Source: Zelopaecilomyces penicillatus (Eukaryota; Ascomycota; Sordariomycetes; Hypocreales; Pseudodiploosporaceae). Taken from it: a stretch of 64,000 nt of DNA. The stretch lies in NCBI GenBank assembly GCA_005765155.1, contig VCCP01000001.1:434001-498000 (forward strand), given 5' to 3'. The position numbers were made by a program, and so were the translations under genes. The notes beneath the pieces were generated by a model. It did not search any database, was not told the DNA's origin, and saw only the letters and a list, made by a program, of their open reading frames with translations. How positions within the stretch are numbered: the stretch's first letter is position 1; every line of letters begins with the position of its first letter. Positions 40,447 to 50,972 of the stretch are shown piece after piece.

Positions 40447-43400
40447 ATGGCTGGCCTGCCTCCTGGCTGGGAGTGGGACTACGACGGCACGCGGTGGTTC
40501 TACAGGTACAAACCTACTGGTCATGTCCAGTACCACTTCCCCAAGGCTGGAGACGAGTTCCCAGACTTCGTCGACATATCCGCCCCGGCACCGGCTCTCG
40601 CGCCAGAGGAGCGCCGCGAGTCGCAGCAGCAGGTCCGGCGGCATGCGAGCGTAAACGGCGGGGGTGGAGCAGCGAGCGACTACCGACAGACGACGGGATC
40701 GTCGTCGGGGCGCAGGGATGGCAGCGGCGGCAATAATGGTCTCGGTGCGCAGATGAGTGCTACAGCTCGACCGGTAAGCTCGGTCTGGGACGGCGATGGG
40801 TATGACGGCAGTGCGGTGTTTCAGCCAGAGAGCTTCATGTACTTGGGGCCCGGGACGTATACCGACGTGAGTCCGTTGATGGAGGAGGAGGAAGAGGCGG
40901 CGAAGAGGACGGTCGTGGGCAATATTCAGCAAGTGGTGACCGAGGAGACCAAGTCGGTGAGTCCAGTGGCGAGTGGGCATAATACGCCCATGGTTGGGAA
41001 GAGCTCAGTTGCGACGAGCGTGGCAGAGCAGCGGGGGATCGTCATGTCGGAGCCGGTCATGTCCCAACCAGTCATGAGTGAACCGGTCATCCAGTCAGAG
41101 TCTATGATTATCACAGAGCCCTTCATCACATCCAAGCCCGCTACTATCGGAACCGCTCCCGTAGCCACGACCTCCACAGCACCGACTTACCCTTCGACGA
41201 TTCAAGGTGCTGCGCCTGCCGTACCAGTCATCGACTTCGGCTACGAGATGTACGAACTTCCCGTCGAGACGTCTGGGCCGTTGTACGCGTATGATCCTGT
41301 AGGTGTCGTGGCTGAGATGCCTACGGAGTATACGGCTGCAGCACGAGTAGAGACTCATCCTGAGCCTATAGAGATGGCTGATACTTCGATCTTGGCGCCA
41401 ATTCATACAGCTATGCCTGAGGGGATTGCGGAGTTGCCAGAGCGGTCTAGTCCTATGGAAAGAAGAGTATCAGAGGTAGAAGCCTTGAGCCAGCAACAGA
41501 AACAGCAGCAGCAAGTGGAGGAACCGAAGAGGGAAGCCCAATATCAAGAAAGTCAAAGATCAGGACAGCAACAAAAAGTGAACCAACAGATTCCGCAGCA
41601 GCCAGGACCGCAATGGCAGCAGCAAGGTAATGATACCAAAAAGCAAGAAATTGAAAGTCAGCGACAAGAACCACTACAGCAAGAATATCCGCAACAGCGA
41701 CGGTACTCTCTCCCACAGGGCTATGTGCCACCACAAGTACAACCCCAGCGAACAAACAGCATGCGAAGTGGCCCACAGGAAGTAAACCCGCAGTTCAAGA
41801 TCACAAGGAAGCCAACAAATGGGGGAAAACCTAGCCCTAAGCCTGCTGCTGAAAGTACTACCCCGAGCGCTGGTGGTACGAGTACGGGAGGTTATCAAGC
41901 ATATACGCCAGGCAAAACCGTTCCGGATGGTAACTACGCATCCCGTCGAATTGACGCTGAAGTAGCAAGAAGTCGGCGCATATCTGTACATCAAGAAGCT
42001 TCCCTAATGATGGACGCTAGCGGTGTAAACAAATCCAACGAATTCAACCCAAATCTTGTACCAGCAGCACTTTCACCACCTCAAGCGCCGCCATCAAGAT
42101 CCCCAGAACGTCCATCCGAGCCCCCCGAACCTAGAAGAGATTCCGCACCGGGGCCATTATCTACACCTACAAAGAGACCTGAAGAGGCAGAATCTAGCAG
42201 CAGGAGGCGGAGCCAGGATCTGTCACATGTGCCGTCGGTGTTGGTGCCTGCGAGGAATGGCCCGCGTAGACACTCGGTGCAAAGCCAGTTGCGGGAGTCT
42301 TCGCCCGGGAAGAATCAGAGTGTGGGGCAAGGTCAGGATAAGTTGCAATCGCAAACATCTACTGGTGCTGGTGTTTTTAAGTATCCATCTGTCCTGCGGC
42401 CTGCGCGTGGAAGAGCCCTGTCCCAGTCTGCGCAGGGGACTCCTGAGAACAGGAGCCGCGAAGCATCTACTTCATCAGTCGCCAAATCATCAGCATCTGG
42501 TGTGAGCCCCTCACGAAAAGAGCCGTCCCCAGCACCGCCAAAAGATATCTATCCTCCTCTATCTACAGCTCCACCTCCTATCCAGAGACCACTCAGCACG
42601 GCGCCTGCGCCGTACCCTACAGATAATGACCCCATTATCGACTTTCAAAACATCTCGCCACATCGGCAGGGGACTTCTGGTCCTGGGTCGAGGTCTTCGT
42701 ATGTCTCGCCACCGGGTAGGCCAGCGAGCGCGATGCCTGTGCTTGGGCATAGCCAATATGGAGTGCCTGGCCAAACGCAGTCAGGGGGGATGGCGAAAAT
42801 GCCAGCAGAGCCGAGCTATCCTGCTCCGAGTGCGAATTTTGGCCCGCCAGTAAACTCTGCTCAACAAATTTCTCAACCACCAGCACGGCCTCACAGTGTA
42901 GTCGGGTTTCCTTCGTATCAGAATGCAGGCCCTGCGAATCTTCCGTACCCGTCTGGGCCGCCAATGGCTCCTCTTCAGGGGCAATCGCGGCGTTCGACAA
43001 TCACATCAGGCGATGTTTCGCCTCTAAGGTCTAGATCGGAAAGTCAGTCTTCTGTTTACACGGTTCAGACACCCTCACCTATGGAAACGTCCCGCAGAGG
43101 GTCATCTAGTCTTTCAATCACGCAAACTATCAACGGATCTGGCTATACACCATCTCCTCCAAGCTCAGGTATGAGGGAGGGAAACACCCCTTCATCAACA
43201 GCATCTCAGGGTATATCTCCAGCTACGCCACCGTTTCAGCTCTCTGGACATGGGAGGACAGGGCAACGAACTCCTAGTAATCTCAGTGGGCAAGCTGATG
43301 AAACTTCTTACTTTCCGCCACAGGATACCACACCACAGAGAGATTCTAACAATAATTTTGATCGAGCAAAAGACACGTCCAAGAGACACTCCATGCCAGC

Positions 43401-44985
43401 TCAGGAATTAGCCAGCTTGATGCAGCAGGCACCACAGGGTATAGAGTCGTTTGGTATGGCTGGGCAACCTCCCAACGGACCGCAGAGATCAAAGTCATTG
43501 CGGCAGTCTGCGACATCGGGAACGATGACGGATACATCTGGAAGTGAGAGAGGCGCGTCGCAGCATGCTGCTCTACAGGGCCAGCAGTTTGCGCAGGGAA
43601 GATCATCGCCTGCGCCGCCGGGACACTTGCTGACTCGTATTGAGGAGCATGAGGAACCTGAAGCTAGTTTCCGTCCTCCACCAGGGCGGGCTGGACGGAT
43701 GTCTGTATCATCGAATATGCAGCTGCCTTCTCAACAAACCCCCCCAAAGATGCAGTCCGGTCCGTCTGAGTTGTGTGGGAATGCGATTCCCTCTCAACTT
43801 CAAGGACGCGCACCACAACCTAATCCAGTTCCGCAGCCTCTTCGACAGTCGGTTCAAGAACGACCAACACCTCAGTATTACCCAATACAGGGACAGCATC
43901 AGCCGCCGAATTCGATACCAGCCCAGGGACAACCGCCTCAGCACGGTCAACCTGGTCCCTTTGGGAATATGAAGCCCCAGGGGCAAATAGTGCCGGATCC
44001 TATTGGCATGAGGTTGCCTCAGCAGTCGAAAATATCACGACCGAGCTCGATCCCCCCACAAGGCTCCAACAATTCACAGGTATTTGCACCACCTGAACAA
44101 TTTGAGCAACGACAACATGCCCAGATTTCTCAGGCTCAAACAATGTCTTCAAGGCCTATGTCTGTCCCACCACAGGCGTCGCAGGTAGCGGACGCGCCGG
44201 AAAGCAATACCTCTGGAATGGGATGGACGAGTTGGTTCAAGAGCTCCAAACCTAGTGCGCAGAGTCAGGCACCTCCGGCGAGCCAGCCAAGTGCAGCTCC
44301 TGCTGGGTTGATGTCACGGCCTAGTTTGGAAGATCAGTCGGGCATGGGCCAGAATCGTCAGTCCGGACAGCGTCAGTACCCTCAACAGCCTCACAATCCG
44401 CAACCTCAACAATCTCAGTGGCCCGGGCAATCCCAACAACCTGTCAACAATACAACCCAGTCTGGATATCAAACCGCCCCTAAAAGTCAGCCAACAGCTA
44501 CACCTCTGCCTCAAGGAGCAGTACAACCCAATCCTCCAGCACCCTCTAGTTCAAACTTTGAACACCCAAACAACTTCCCGCAGACGCAAAGACAAGAACC
44601 CCCGATTCAAGCACAACAACCCCACTTGACTGCTCACCAATCTCTACCATCTCAGTCCAGGGCGTTCCAACCCACGGCACCTCAAGACAAGATACAGCCA
44701 CCAAATCGCACTGTCCCAGAATCCAGCAATAACAAGCCATCTACGTTTGCCACATTACTTCCCCAAAGACAAATTCAGCTATCAGATGAGCCACGACAGG
44801 CGCCAAAGCTTTCTGGGAACCAAAAGCTGATGCCAGCCCCTCTGTTCTCAAGTTCAAGTTCTGTATCGCCATCTCAACAGGTGGAAGAGAATGTGGCTAA
44901 GCCGCCTGTCAAGGAGGATAAGTGGGCGAAACCTGCAGCTGCAGATTATTCTGGAGGGGACTGGGGAGATGACTTTGAGGATTGA
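40447..44985 (+). CDS. WW-domain protein with a long disordered Gln/Pro/Ser-rich region
   Basis: Intronless, 1512 aa. The start is ATG at 40447, directly followed by the WW domain: LPPGWEWDYDGTRWFYRY then HVQYHFPKAGDEF (residues 4-38). The first signature Trp is W8; the second is Tyr (QYHFP), as in some WW variants. The rest has almost no predicted fold. There are Met/Pro/Val repeats (MSEPVMSQPVMSEPV, about residues 200-216), Gln-rich segments (about 345-440), SP/TP phosphorylation-like motifs throughout, and a conserved-looking block GMGWTSWFKSSKPS (about 1258). The C-terminus is EDKWAKPAAADYSGGDWGDD, which looks like a conserved binding tail. Role unknown; scaffold or adaptor is likely from the architecture. 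A PPxY-like motif occurs in the neighbouring channel, but interaction is speculation. Confidence 0.85.
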   Translation: MAGLPPGWEWDYDGTRWFYRYKPTGHVQYHFPKAGDEFPDFVDISAPAPALAPEERRESQQQVRRHASVNGGGGAASDYRQTTGSSSGRRDGSGGNNGLGAQMSATARPVSSVWDGDGYDGSAVFQPESFMYLGPGTYTDVSPLMEEEEEAAKRTVVGNIQQVVTEETKSVSPVASGHNTPMVGKSSVATSVAEQRGIVMSEPVMSQPVMSEPVIQSESMIITEPFITSKPATIGTAPVATTSTAPTYPSTIQGAAPAVPVIDFGYEMYELPVETSGPLYAYDPVGVVAEMPTEYTAAARVETHPEPIEMADTSILAPIHTAMPEGIAELPERSSPMERRVSEVEALSQQQKQQQQVEEPKREAQYQESQRSGQQQKVNQQIPQQPGPQWQQQGNDTKKQEIESQRQEPLQQEYPQQRRYSLPQGYVPPQVQPQRTNSMRSGPQEVNPQFKITRKPTNGGKPSPKPAAESTTPSAGGTSTGGYQAYTPGKTVPDGNYASRRIDAEVARSRRISVHQEASLMMDASGVNKSNEFNPNLVPAALSPPQAPPSRSPERPSEPPEPRRDSAPGPLSTPTKRPEEAESSSRRRSQDLSHVPSVLVPARNGPRRHSVQSQLRESSPGKNQSVGQGQDKLQSQTSTGAGVFKYPSVLRPARGRALSQSAQGTPENRSREASTSSVAKSSASGVSPSRKEPSPAPPKDIYPPLSTAPPPIQRPLSTAPAPYPTDNDPIIDFQNISPHRQGTSGPGSRSSYVSPPGRPASAMPVLGHSQYGVPGQTQSGGMAKMPAEPSYPAPSANFGPPVNSAQQISQPPARPHSVVGFPSYQNAGPANLPYPSGPPMAPLQGQSRRSTITSGDVSPLRSRSESQSSVYTVQTPSPMETSRRGSSSLSITQTINGSGYTPSPPSSGMREGNTPSSTASQGISPATPPFQLSGHGRTGQRTPSNLSGQADETSYFPPQDTTPQRDSNNNFDRAKDTSKRHSMPAQELASLMQQAPQGIESFGMAGQPPNGPQRSKSLRQSATSGTMTDTSGSERGASQHAALQGQQFAQGRSSPAPPGHLLTRIEEHEEPEASFRPPPGRAGRMSVSSNMQLPSQQTPPKMQSGPSELCGNAIPSQLQGRAPQPNPVPQPLRQSVQERPTPQYYPIQGQHQPPNSIPAQGQPPQHGQPGPFGNMKPQGQIVPDPIGMRLPQQSKISRPSSIPPQGSNNSQVFAPPEQFEQRQHAQISQAQTMSSRPMSVPPQASQVADAPESNTSGMGWTSWFKSSKPSAQSQAPPASQPSAAPAGLMSRPSLEDQSGMGQNRQSGQRQYPQQPHNPQPQQSQWPGQSQQPVNNTTQSGYQTAPKSQPTATPLPQGAVQPNPPAPSSSNFEHPNNFPQTQRQEPPIQAQQPHLTAHQSLPSQSRAFQPTAPQDKIQPPNRTVPESSNNKPSTFATLLPQRQIQLSDEPRQAPKLSGNQKLMPAPLFSSSSSVSPSQQVEENVAKPPVKEDKWAKPAAADYSGGDWGDDFED

Positions 44986-45559
44986 ATGGGGCAGATTTTA
45001 GAAAGCATACGAGTGGATGGGTTAAATTACATGGAATATTGGGTTATTTAGTTTATTTTGATCGCATTTAGGAGCGTGCAGATAGGTTGGAGGTCGTTCA
45101 TGGGTCTCTTGATGTGTTGTTCTGGCGTATTATATCCAACTTGAGCAAGCATAAGTAGTTCAGTCAAAATACACTAATTTCACCGACTCATGATCAATGA
45201 CAACCTTCTCCTTAATACTCCAATTCATTTTACTCCAATTTGAAAGATTGACGAGCAAGAAACTTAACATGACTAGCTCATAAGCTTTGCACTGTTTGAC
45301 ACTGTACTGATGTGAAAGAGCGTGCAACCCCACCAGAAAGTGAATGTCCGTCTATGCACACCACTGTGCTTAAATCCCACGTGACAGCGTGTCATTGCAG
45401 CGCGTTCACACTACTGGGTAACCCATGTAATGTTCCTTATGCCACCCCTCTACCACGGGAAACACGCCTCAAAGCTTTTTGGGTTTGGAATTTTTGACGC
45501 TCAAGGTAAACCAAGCACAGCACCATTGTTATCCTGGCCATGATGGAATATCCAATGCG
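44986..45559. other. Intergenic region
   Basis: Between two genes in the same direction; AT-rich at first, then the promoter of the checkpoint gene. The frame of the next gene is open back to 45479, but no ATG occurs before 45560. No separate gene seen. Confidence 0.5.
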
Positions 45560-48500
45560 ATGACGCGCCTCACACCATTTTCTCGGGTTGATGACGTGAC
45601 CCTCGAGCCATCCGATGGGTCGCTGCACGACAGCCAGGCGATTTACGACGCCGTCAATGCGGAACTCGGCGTCTTAGCTGGCCTACGCGATCGGCCGGTA
45701 TCGCTCCTTGCGGGTGAGGACAATGACGATGAGGACGAAATACCACCAACGCAAATGCCTGGCATCGTCAAACCTCCAGTGAGGAAGACGGAAACCTCGC
45801 AGCAGACTCCAACTCAGGTCAATGAGGACCGCGACTACACCTGCGAGCGGCCGCCCTCGAGCCCGGCCCAGGGCGAGACACAGTCAGAGACGCTTCGGAC
45901 GAACGATACTGGAGCTGTGGACTTTGGCGATCTCAACGAGCTTCCACGTCCCTCGTCTCAGATATCAGAGGATGGAGGATTCGAAAACACCCGAGGAGGC
46001 TGGCGAATTCCTGATCAGCTTCCGGAACAATTTTCCAATAATACTAATGCATACACGCCACACAAAGCTTTGGCCGCAGCACCAGAAACCCCAGCGCTTC
46101 CAAAGAACCCATTCGGTGTGAGAAATATCATCGGTGCTCCTTTGGCTGGTTCTCAACTCTTTGGACAAACCCAGTTGCTCACGTCGGCCGCCAAAATCAG
46201 CCCAACATCCTCGCGGCCATCTCCCAATATTTTCCTCAATTCAATATCTCCGAATCTACCACAGACATCTCCATTAAAGAATCGTACGAATGTATCTTCA
46301 CCGACTAATATCCAAACCTCAAGCCCCCAGCGACTCCATGATGGTCCTACCTCGGCAGTCAAGTACAGAGGTATGCCAGAATTAGATAGAACGCCGCGCA
46401 ATGGCGGACATACCCGAGACGACCTAATCCCAGAGTCGCCAACACTACAAGCAGCAAGACCTTCAAGTAGTCGCCAGCCAATGGCGCATTACGAACCGAT
46501 GAAGAAGTCTCAGGAGCGCAAGGCAACCGTCGATGTTTCTCGCTTTGATCTGATTTTAGATAGTGACTCAGATGACGCGCTTCAGAAACGGGAGCGTCTG
46601 AAAAAGGTTGAGAGAAGGAGGGCTCAAGCGGCGCATGAGATGAAGAAAGTGAGCTTTATAAGACCGACAAGGCGAGGATCAGGGGAGCAGCCAAGTAGGA
46701 AGAAACGGCGAACAACGAGTGAAGGGGAGGGGATGGTTGTTTACTCGGGCGAAACACCGGATCTGGACGAGTCTGGGAGTAAAGTAGCCGAGGTCGGCTT
46801 GCCTGCCTCCCAGAAACATCCGCCTCAATCCCTCGAAACGCAATCCCTTGAGTCAACCAAAGCAACACCCAGTGCTGAGGCTGTTGAAACGACTGAAACT
46901 CCCAATGGCGACAATGCAGATGGTGCTGTGGTGAATAGGAGACCATCTAGTGATCCCACTGACGAGGACATGATTCCAGCGACTAGTCCTATCCGATCAC
47001 TTTCAGTTGGGATCCAGCCTTGCGCACCCTCAGCTTCGGAACCTGAGTTGCCAACTCTCTTTGAAACCGATCAAGATGTAAGGGAGGAAGATGAAGATGA
47101 AGATGATGATGACGCGATCCTCACAAAGTCTCGCCGAATTAAAACTACATACGGTAGAAAGATACGTCGACAACGGCAGAACATTGTCTCCAGTACTCCC
47201 ATTAACTCTGAAGCTCCGCTTCCACAACCAAAGAGCGGGTCAAACGAGATAACACCACGCGCTGTCAGCGTGCTGAGTACGGCTTCTGTTTCTGAAAATG
47301 CTGAAACAGCGGAAGAAACTATCATCCCGAAGACCAGTGGTAACTCGGAGGAGGATAATACAGAGCCGGACTTGCCCCCAATGCCAGCTTCTGCTCCCAT
47401 TTTACGGGCGCAGCAACACAACCAGGACCCTCTAACCCCCATGCCTGCACGGATGGCCACCCGCTCGACCGATACATCTTCGAGTCTTACCGTGCTATCG
47501 ACAACTCCTATGCCATCATCCAAAACTACACCAGGAACACAAGAGTCCCCAAGCGCTAAACTGCCGACATCTGTCAGCATGCCATCTACTATAGTCGGAG
47601 GAAATCTTCGGAAACGAGCATTACGCCACGGAGCAAAATCAGAATCACCGCAACCGCTGAAACGGGCTGCGAGAACTGGCACACGGTCGGCACGGCTAGA
47701 TTCGACGTCCACAGACGAACTCCAGCAATCATCCCAGGGACCCCCTGTAGAGGCGAGCTTGATTCAGCACAAACCGCATAGGGGGTTCCGGCAGTCTCTG
47801 GCTGCGGGTCATCGAGCGTGCCGACTCTTTGAGAACATGGTGTTTGCAATTTCTATGCAAACTGATCAAGCAAAGCAGAAGCAAGCACGGTCTGATCTGG
47901 AGAGCAAAATTGCTCAAGCAGGTGGTTTAGTACTTCAAGAAGGGTTCCAAGAGCTGTTTGAGCCTTCAACGGTGTTGAACTCGTCGGGTCTAGTATCGGA
48001 CGAGGAGGATCTTCTAACGCTTGCCAAGGCAAGCGCTGAATACGGATTCACAGCCGTGATTGCAGACGGTCATTCGAGAAAGGCCAAGTATATGCAAGCC
48101 CTGGCACTAGGCTTGCCTTGTCTAGCTCACCAATGGATCACAGCATGTCTCAGCAAAGGCGACATTGTAGACTGGGAACCATATCTACTTGGAGCTGGGT
48201 CCTCTCCTATTCTGGGGAACGCGGTCCGTTCGAGGTGTCTGCAACCCTATCCCGCAGCCGACGCGAGACTAGCGGACATGATTGAGCAAAGACGCCGGCT
48301 GCTGCAAGGGCAAACCATGCTGGCTGTTGTAGACTCGAAAACGGCTCGGAGCGAGATGAAGAAGCAGTACATATTTTTAGCTCAAGCGCTAGGACCGTCT
48401 ATCCATCGGGTCTCGACAACACAGCAGGCACGCCAGGTGCTGCAGGATCATGAAAAAGCCGGGCGGCCGTTTAGCTGGCTGTACATTGACCAGTCGGTCG

Positions 48501-48751
48501 GTACTGTTGAGTCTGTGCTGTCGGCAGTGTTGGAGACTACTACTACGACGACTACGACGACGATGACGACGGCGGCGGTGACTACTACAAAGACATCCAC
48601 ACGGGGGAGGAAAAGGAAAAGGCCGCTGCCGGTAGTGGCCGCGGTGGTGACGACACCGTTGGTGAAGAATATTCGAGTTTTGTATGATGAGCTTGTGATT
48701 CAGAGTCTTATTCTGGGTAGGATGGTGGAAGAGGACGAAATGAATTTTTAA
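45560..48751 (+). CDS. Rad9/Crb2-like DNA-damage checkpoint mediator with tandem BRCT domains
   Basis: Intronless, 1063 aa from the first in-frame ATG at 45560 (MTRLTPFSRVDDVTLEPSDG). Fungal 53BP1/Rad9/Crb2 proteins bind damaged chromatin and activate the Rad53/Chk1-type kinases. The N-terminal two thirds is disordered with many SQ/TQ and SP/TP sites. BRCT1 begins near residue 753 (RLFENMVFAIS) and includes GLPCLAHQWITACLSKGDIV with the signature Trp. BRCT2 covers about 919-1063 (MLAVVDSKTARSEMKKQYIF; WLYIDQSV; VLYDELVIQSLILGRMV). BRCT2 carries a Thr-rich insertion (about 992-1010). I could not see a clear Tudor domain before BRCT1, which Crb2 and 53BP1 have; it may be too diverged to recognise by eye. 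Confidence 0.85.
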   Translation: MTRLTPFSRVDDVTLEPSDGSLHDSQAIYDAVNAELGVLAGLRDRPVSLLAGEDNDDEDEIPPTQMPGIVKPPVRKTETSQQTPTQVNEDRDYTCERPPSSPAQGETQSETLRTNDTGAVDFGDLNELPRPSSQISEDGGFENTRGGWRIPDQLPEQFSNNTNAYTPHKALAAAPETPALPKNPFGVRNIIGAPLAGSQLFGQTQLLTSAAKISPTSSRPSPNIFLNSISPNLPQTSPLKNRTNVSSPTNIQTSSPQRLHDGPTSAVKYRGMPELDRTPRNGGHTRDDLIPESPTLQAARPSSSRQPMAHYEPMKKSQERKATVDVSRFDLILDSDSDDALQKRERLKKVERRRAQAAHEMKKVSFIRPTRRGSGEQPSRKKRRTTSEGEGMVVYSGETPDLDESGSKVAEVGLPASQKHPPQSLETQSLESTKATPSAEAVETTETPNGDNADGAVVNRRPSSDPTDEDMIPATSPIRSLSVGIQPCAPSASEPELPTLFETDQDVREEDEDEDDDDAILTKSRRIKTTYGRKIRRQRQNIVSSTPINSEAPLPQPKSGSNEITPRAVSVLSTASVSENAETAEETIIPKTSGNSEEDNTEPDLPPMPASAPILRAQQHNQDPLTPMPARMATRSTDTSSSLTVLSTTPMPSSKTTPGTQESPSAKLPTSVSMPSTIVGGNLRKRALRHGAKSESPQPLKRAARTGTRSARLDSTSTDELQQSSQGPPVEASLIQHKPHRGFRQSLAAGHRACRLFENMVFAISMQTDQAKQKQARSDLESKIAQAGGLVLQEGFQELFEPSTVLNSSGLVSDEEDLLTLAKASAEYGFTAVIADGHSRKAKYMQALALGLPCLAHQWITACLSKGDIVDWEPYLLGAGSSPILGNAVRSRCLQPYPAADARLADMIEQRRRLLQGQTMLAVVDSKTARSEMKKQYIFLAQALGPSIHRVSTTQQARQVLQDHEKAGRPFSWLYIDQSVGTVESVLSAVLETTTTTTTTTMTTAAVTTTKTSTRGRKRKRPLPVVAAVVTTPLVKNIRVLYDELVIQSLILGRMVEEDEMNF
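48536..48600 (+). repeat. ACN trinucleotide tract encoding a Thr-rich loop
   Basis: Runs of act/acg codons with a few atg, gcg and gtg substitutions, inside the second BRCT domain of the Rad9-like gene. It preserves the frame. Confidence 0.85.
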
Positions 48752-49512
48752 GGATACTAAGGTCTTTTTTTGAAAAGCACGTGGGTTGTTCAAGGATGGG
48801 TACATTCTTGAATCTCTATTCCTGGATAATGTTATCACTATCTCGGCGTTTTTTCTTTTTCATTGATATTGGTTCTGTAGCTTGGTCACCATATCGTACA
48901 CATCTACAAAGGCACATGGGGGGAAAAGTTGTGGTGTTGTATGTATAAATAGATATTCTTGGAACCAAAAAAATTCAAATTTCTATATGAGAAGGCATCC
49001 CATCCATCTGTCTGCTAAAATAATAATATGATACGTGCCGCCGCTCTCAAGAGTGAGGAGGCGGTGTTTGTGAGTACAATAGGTAGGTGAAGAGACCCCG
49101 CTAAAAGATATACCGATAAATAGATAGATTCATAATCATGTGAGAAGAGACTTGTCGTTGAGTGAGTCAGCCTCCTTTGACATGTTTTCCCCCCAAAAAT
49201 AGACCCCCAAAAAAAAGGAAGAATCCGCCCTCTCTGAAAACAGTAAACACGCTTTCCCCGATTGTCTTAGACATGTAAGAACAGCCCTAAAAAAAAAGTC
49301 ATAGCCCAACCCCCCAATTTGAAGACAAGACGAGAATGTGTAGGTAGCCCGGCTACCGCTCGCAATGATTTTGTCTTGTCCTCTATTTTTTTTTAGTGGT
49401 GTTTCAAGCAAACACCTGTTTCGGATGCCCCGAACATCCAAATACAGAATGTGTATGTATTTGGAAATGTGTTGTGTGGGGGTTGGTTGGTAATGCACCG
49501 CCACAGGCCTTT
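48752..49512. other. 3' regions of convergent genes
   Basis: Several A/T homopolymer runs (for example 49201-49218, 49387-49396). No gene seen; probably holds both 3' UTRs. Confidence 0.5.
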
Positions 49513-49677
49513 TTATCGGCAGACGGGGTAGCAAAGGCCGATGCAGGGCTGAGGAGGGAGGCAGGACTTGCCCGCTGGGCAGCCGCCAGCGCCACAGATG
49601 CCGGGAGTGGGCGTGGGGGCAGCGACTGCGAGGCCGGCAAAGGCGGCGATGGAAGCGATGAGGATGGCGAACTGCAT
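49513..49677 (-). CDS. Secreted six-cysteine peptide (54 aa)
   Basis: Single-exon ORF, ATG 49677 to TAA 49513. The signal peptide is MQFAILIASIAAFAGLAVAA with likely cleavage after A20 (or shortly after, within APTPTP). The mature part is about 34 residues with six cysteines: C28, C33, C39, C45, C49 and C53. The spacing is C-x4-C-x5-C-x5-C-x3-C-x3-C, in a Gly/Pro-rich background, ending YPVCR. Codons are almost all C-ending, a sign of strong expression. The leader is CA-rich (ccatcaaaATG) and a TATA-like element lies about 210 nt upstream. The family is not recognised. Small secreted disulfide peptides in fungi include effectors, antimicrobial peptides and hydrophobin-like molecules; the hydrophobin pattern is not met. 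It was found by reading the sequence, as it is short. Confidence 0.75.
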   Translation of the reverse strand: MQFAILIASIAAFAGLAVAAPTPTPGICGAGGCPAGKSCLPPQPCIGLCYPVCR

Positions 49678-49883
49678 TTTGATGGAAGGTTTTTGAAAGA
49701 GCTTGGTGGTTTGTTTGAGGTTTTCTAGTAGTGGGAGATTCTTGGTCTTGATTGTTGGTATCAGACGAGAGAGAGAGAGAAAGGTGGATGTAGGTAGACG
49801 TGGATGTAGATGTGGTTTGCGTATGTAGGAGGCTTTGAGTTGTTGTAGTTTGAAGGTTGTTGTTGATGAGGATGATGTTTGAT

Positions 49884-49895
49884 GCTTCTTATATC
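49884..49895 (-). promoter_or_regulatory. TATA-like element of the six-cysteine peptide gene
   Basis: The minus strand reads ttgatataag, roughly 210 nt upstream of the ATG, followed by a CT-rich stretch (ctctctctctcgtctgat) that may mark the transcription start region. Confidence 0.45.
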
Positions 49896-50946
49896 AAAAA
49901 CCATCTCAAGATTTCGAGGTCGGAGCACCGGGTTATATACCTTTAGCCAGAACCCGGGGCAGTTGCCCACGAACGGGTTTCAACCTGGAGGATCAACGTC
50001 GTATGCAGCAACAACAGGACAAAAGTCATTGTTGGCTGGCCTGTTCTTCGACCGCAGCTACCATGTTTCTAACGCCACGCTGAACGACTACCGGGGTGGG
50101 GTACCAGGCAAAAACTAGCTTACCAGCTCTTCATGCCCCACAGAATCCGCTATAGAAGGTTACAAACACCAGGTCGAAAGATATTACGGCTTATGCACCC
50201 GTGGCGTTGGTGTGTGTGTGTGTATGTGTGCTCGCGTGGGGCCTGGGCACGGAAACAGCGAGATCTTTTGGGCCAGTCGTAGCTGAGCAGTCAGACAAAG
50301 AGCGGTTCCCTCGTCTCCGTCCCCCCTGGCCTAGTGACTTCTTATTAACAAGCAAGTCGAACTAATAATACCTAGATGATGGTGGTTGGCGGTTGGTGGC
50401 AAGGCTATAGCGAATGCAACGCTGGCGCATTGTTAGCACGCGAGAAACGAAGAAAAGAAGGTTGTCTCTTTGCCCGGCCGAGTTAGAGATGGGCTGCGCA
50501 CATGGGCCGCTCATGAGGCGTGTGCCATGTATTGGTTTCCGTTCTGGTCTTGTCCTGTCCTCGTCTTATCTTGTCTCGGTCTTGTCTTGCCTTGGTCTCA
50601 TCTTGTCTGGGTGGCTTGCATTCATTGTGTGCAACAGAGGCAGCTGGCTGCACCCAACGCAGCCCCCAACCCCGGCCCAGCAAACTCCCCGAATAAGGCG
50701 GCATCTCCGTTAGCCAGGCCGTCGGTCCCCAGCAGTTTGCAATATCAGCCCTGTTTGAGCCGACGTCAATACTCACACGTGTTGAAATTGTATTGTCGAT
50801 AATCACAAGGCGCAGTACATGATTACATGCAACTTGGGAAAAGGGTTCGAATTGGGTTGCGGAACAGCCTCGTCGTATCTGGGCGAGACATTGTTTCTCG
50901 CAGACTTTTACTGTCTTGTGTCCCCTCCCTCCACCCCGGGAACCCT

Positions 50947-50972
50947 GTTGCTGCTGCTGCTGCTGCTGCTGC
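50947..50972. repeat. CTG/CAG trinucleotide run
   Basis: ttg followed by seven perfect ctg units and cag. It lies in an intergenic region and has no supported coding role, although the minus-strand frame would read poly-Gln. Confidence 0.9.

Noticed and set aside
47071..47712. 213-codon minus-strand frame inside the Rad9-like gene
   Set aside because: Antisense of a disordered coding region; Ser run reflects Asp/Glu codons on the other strand.
50840..50856. gggttcgaattgg as a tRNA B box
   Set aside because: The consensus end is not met and no cloverleaf could be formed around it.
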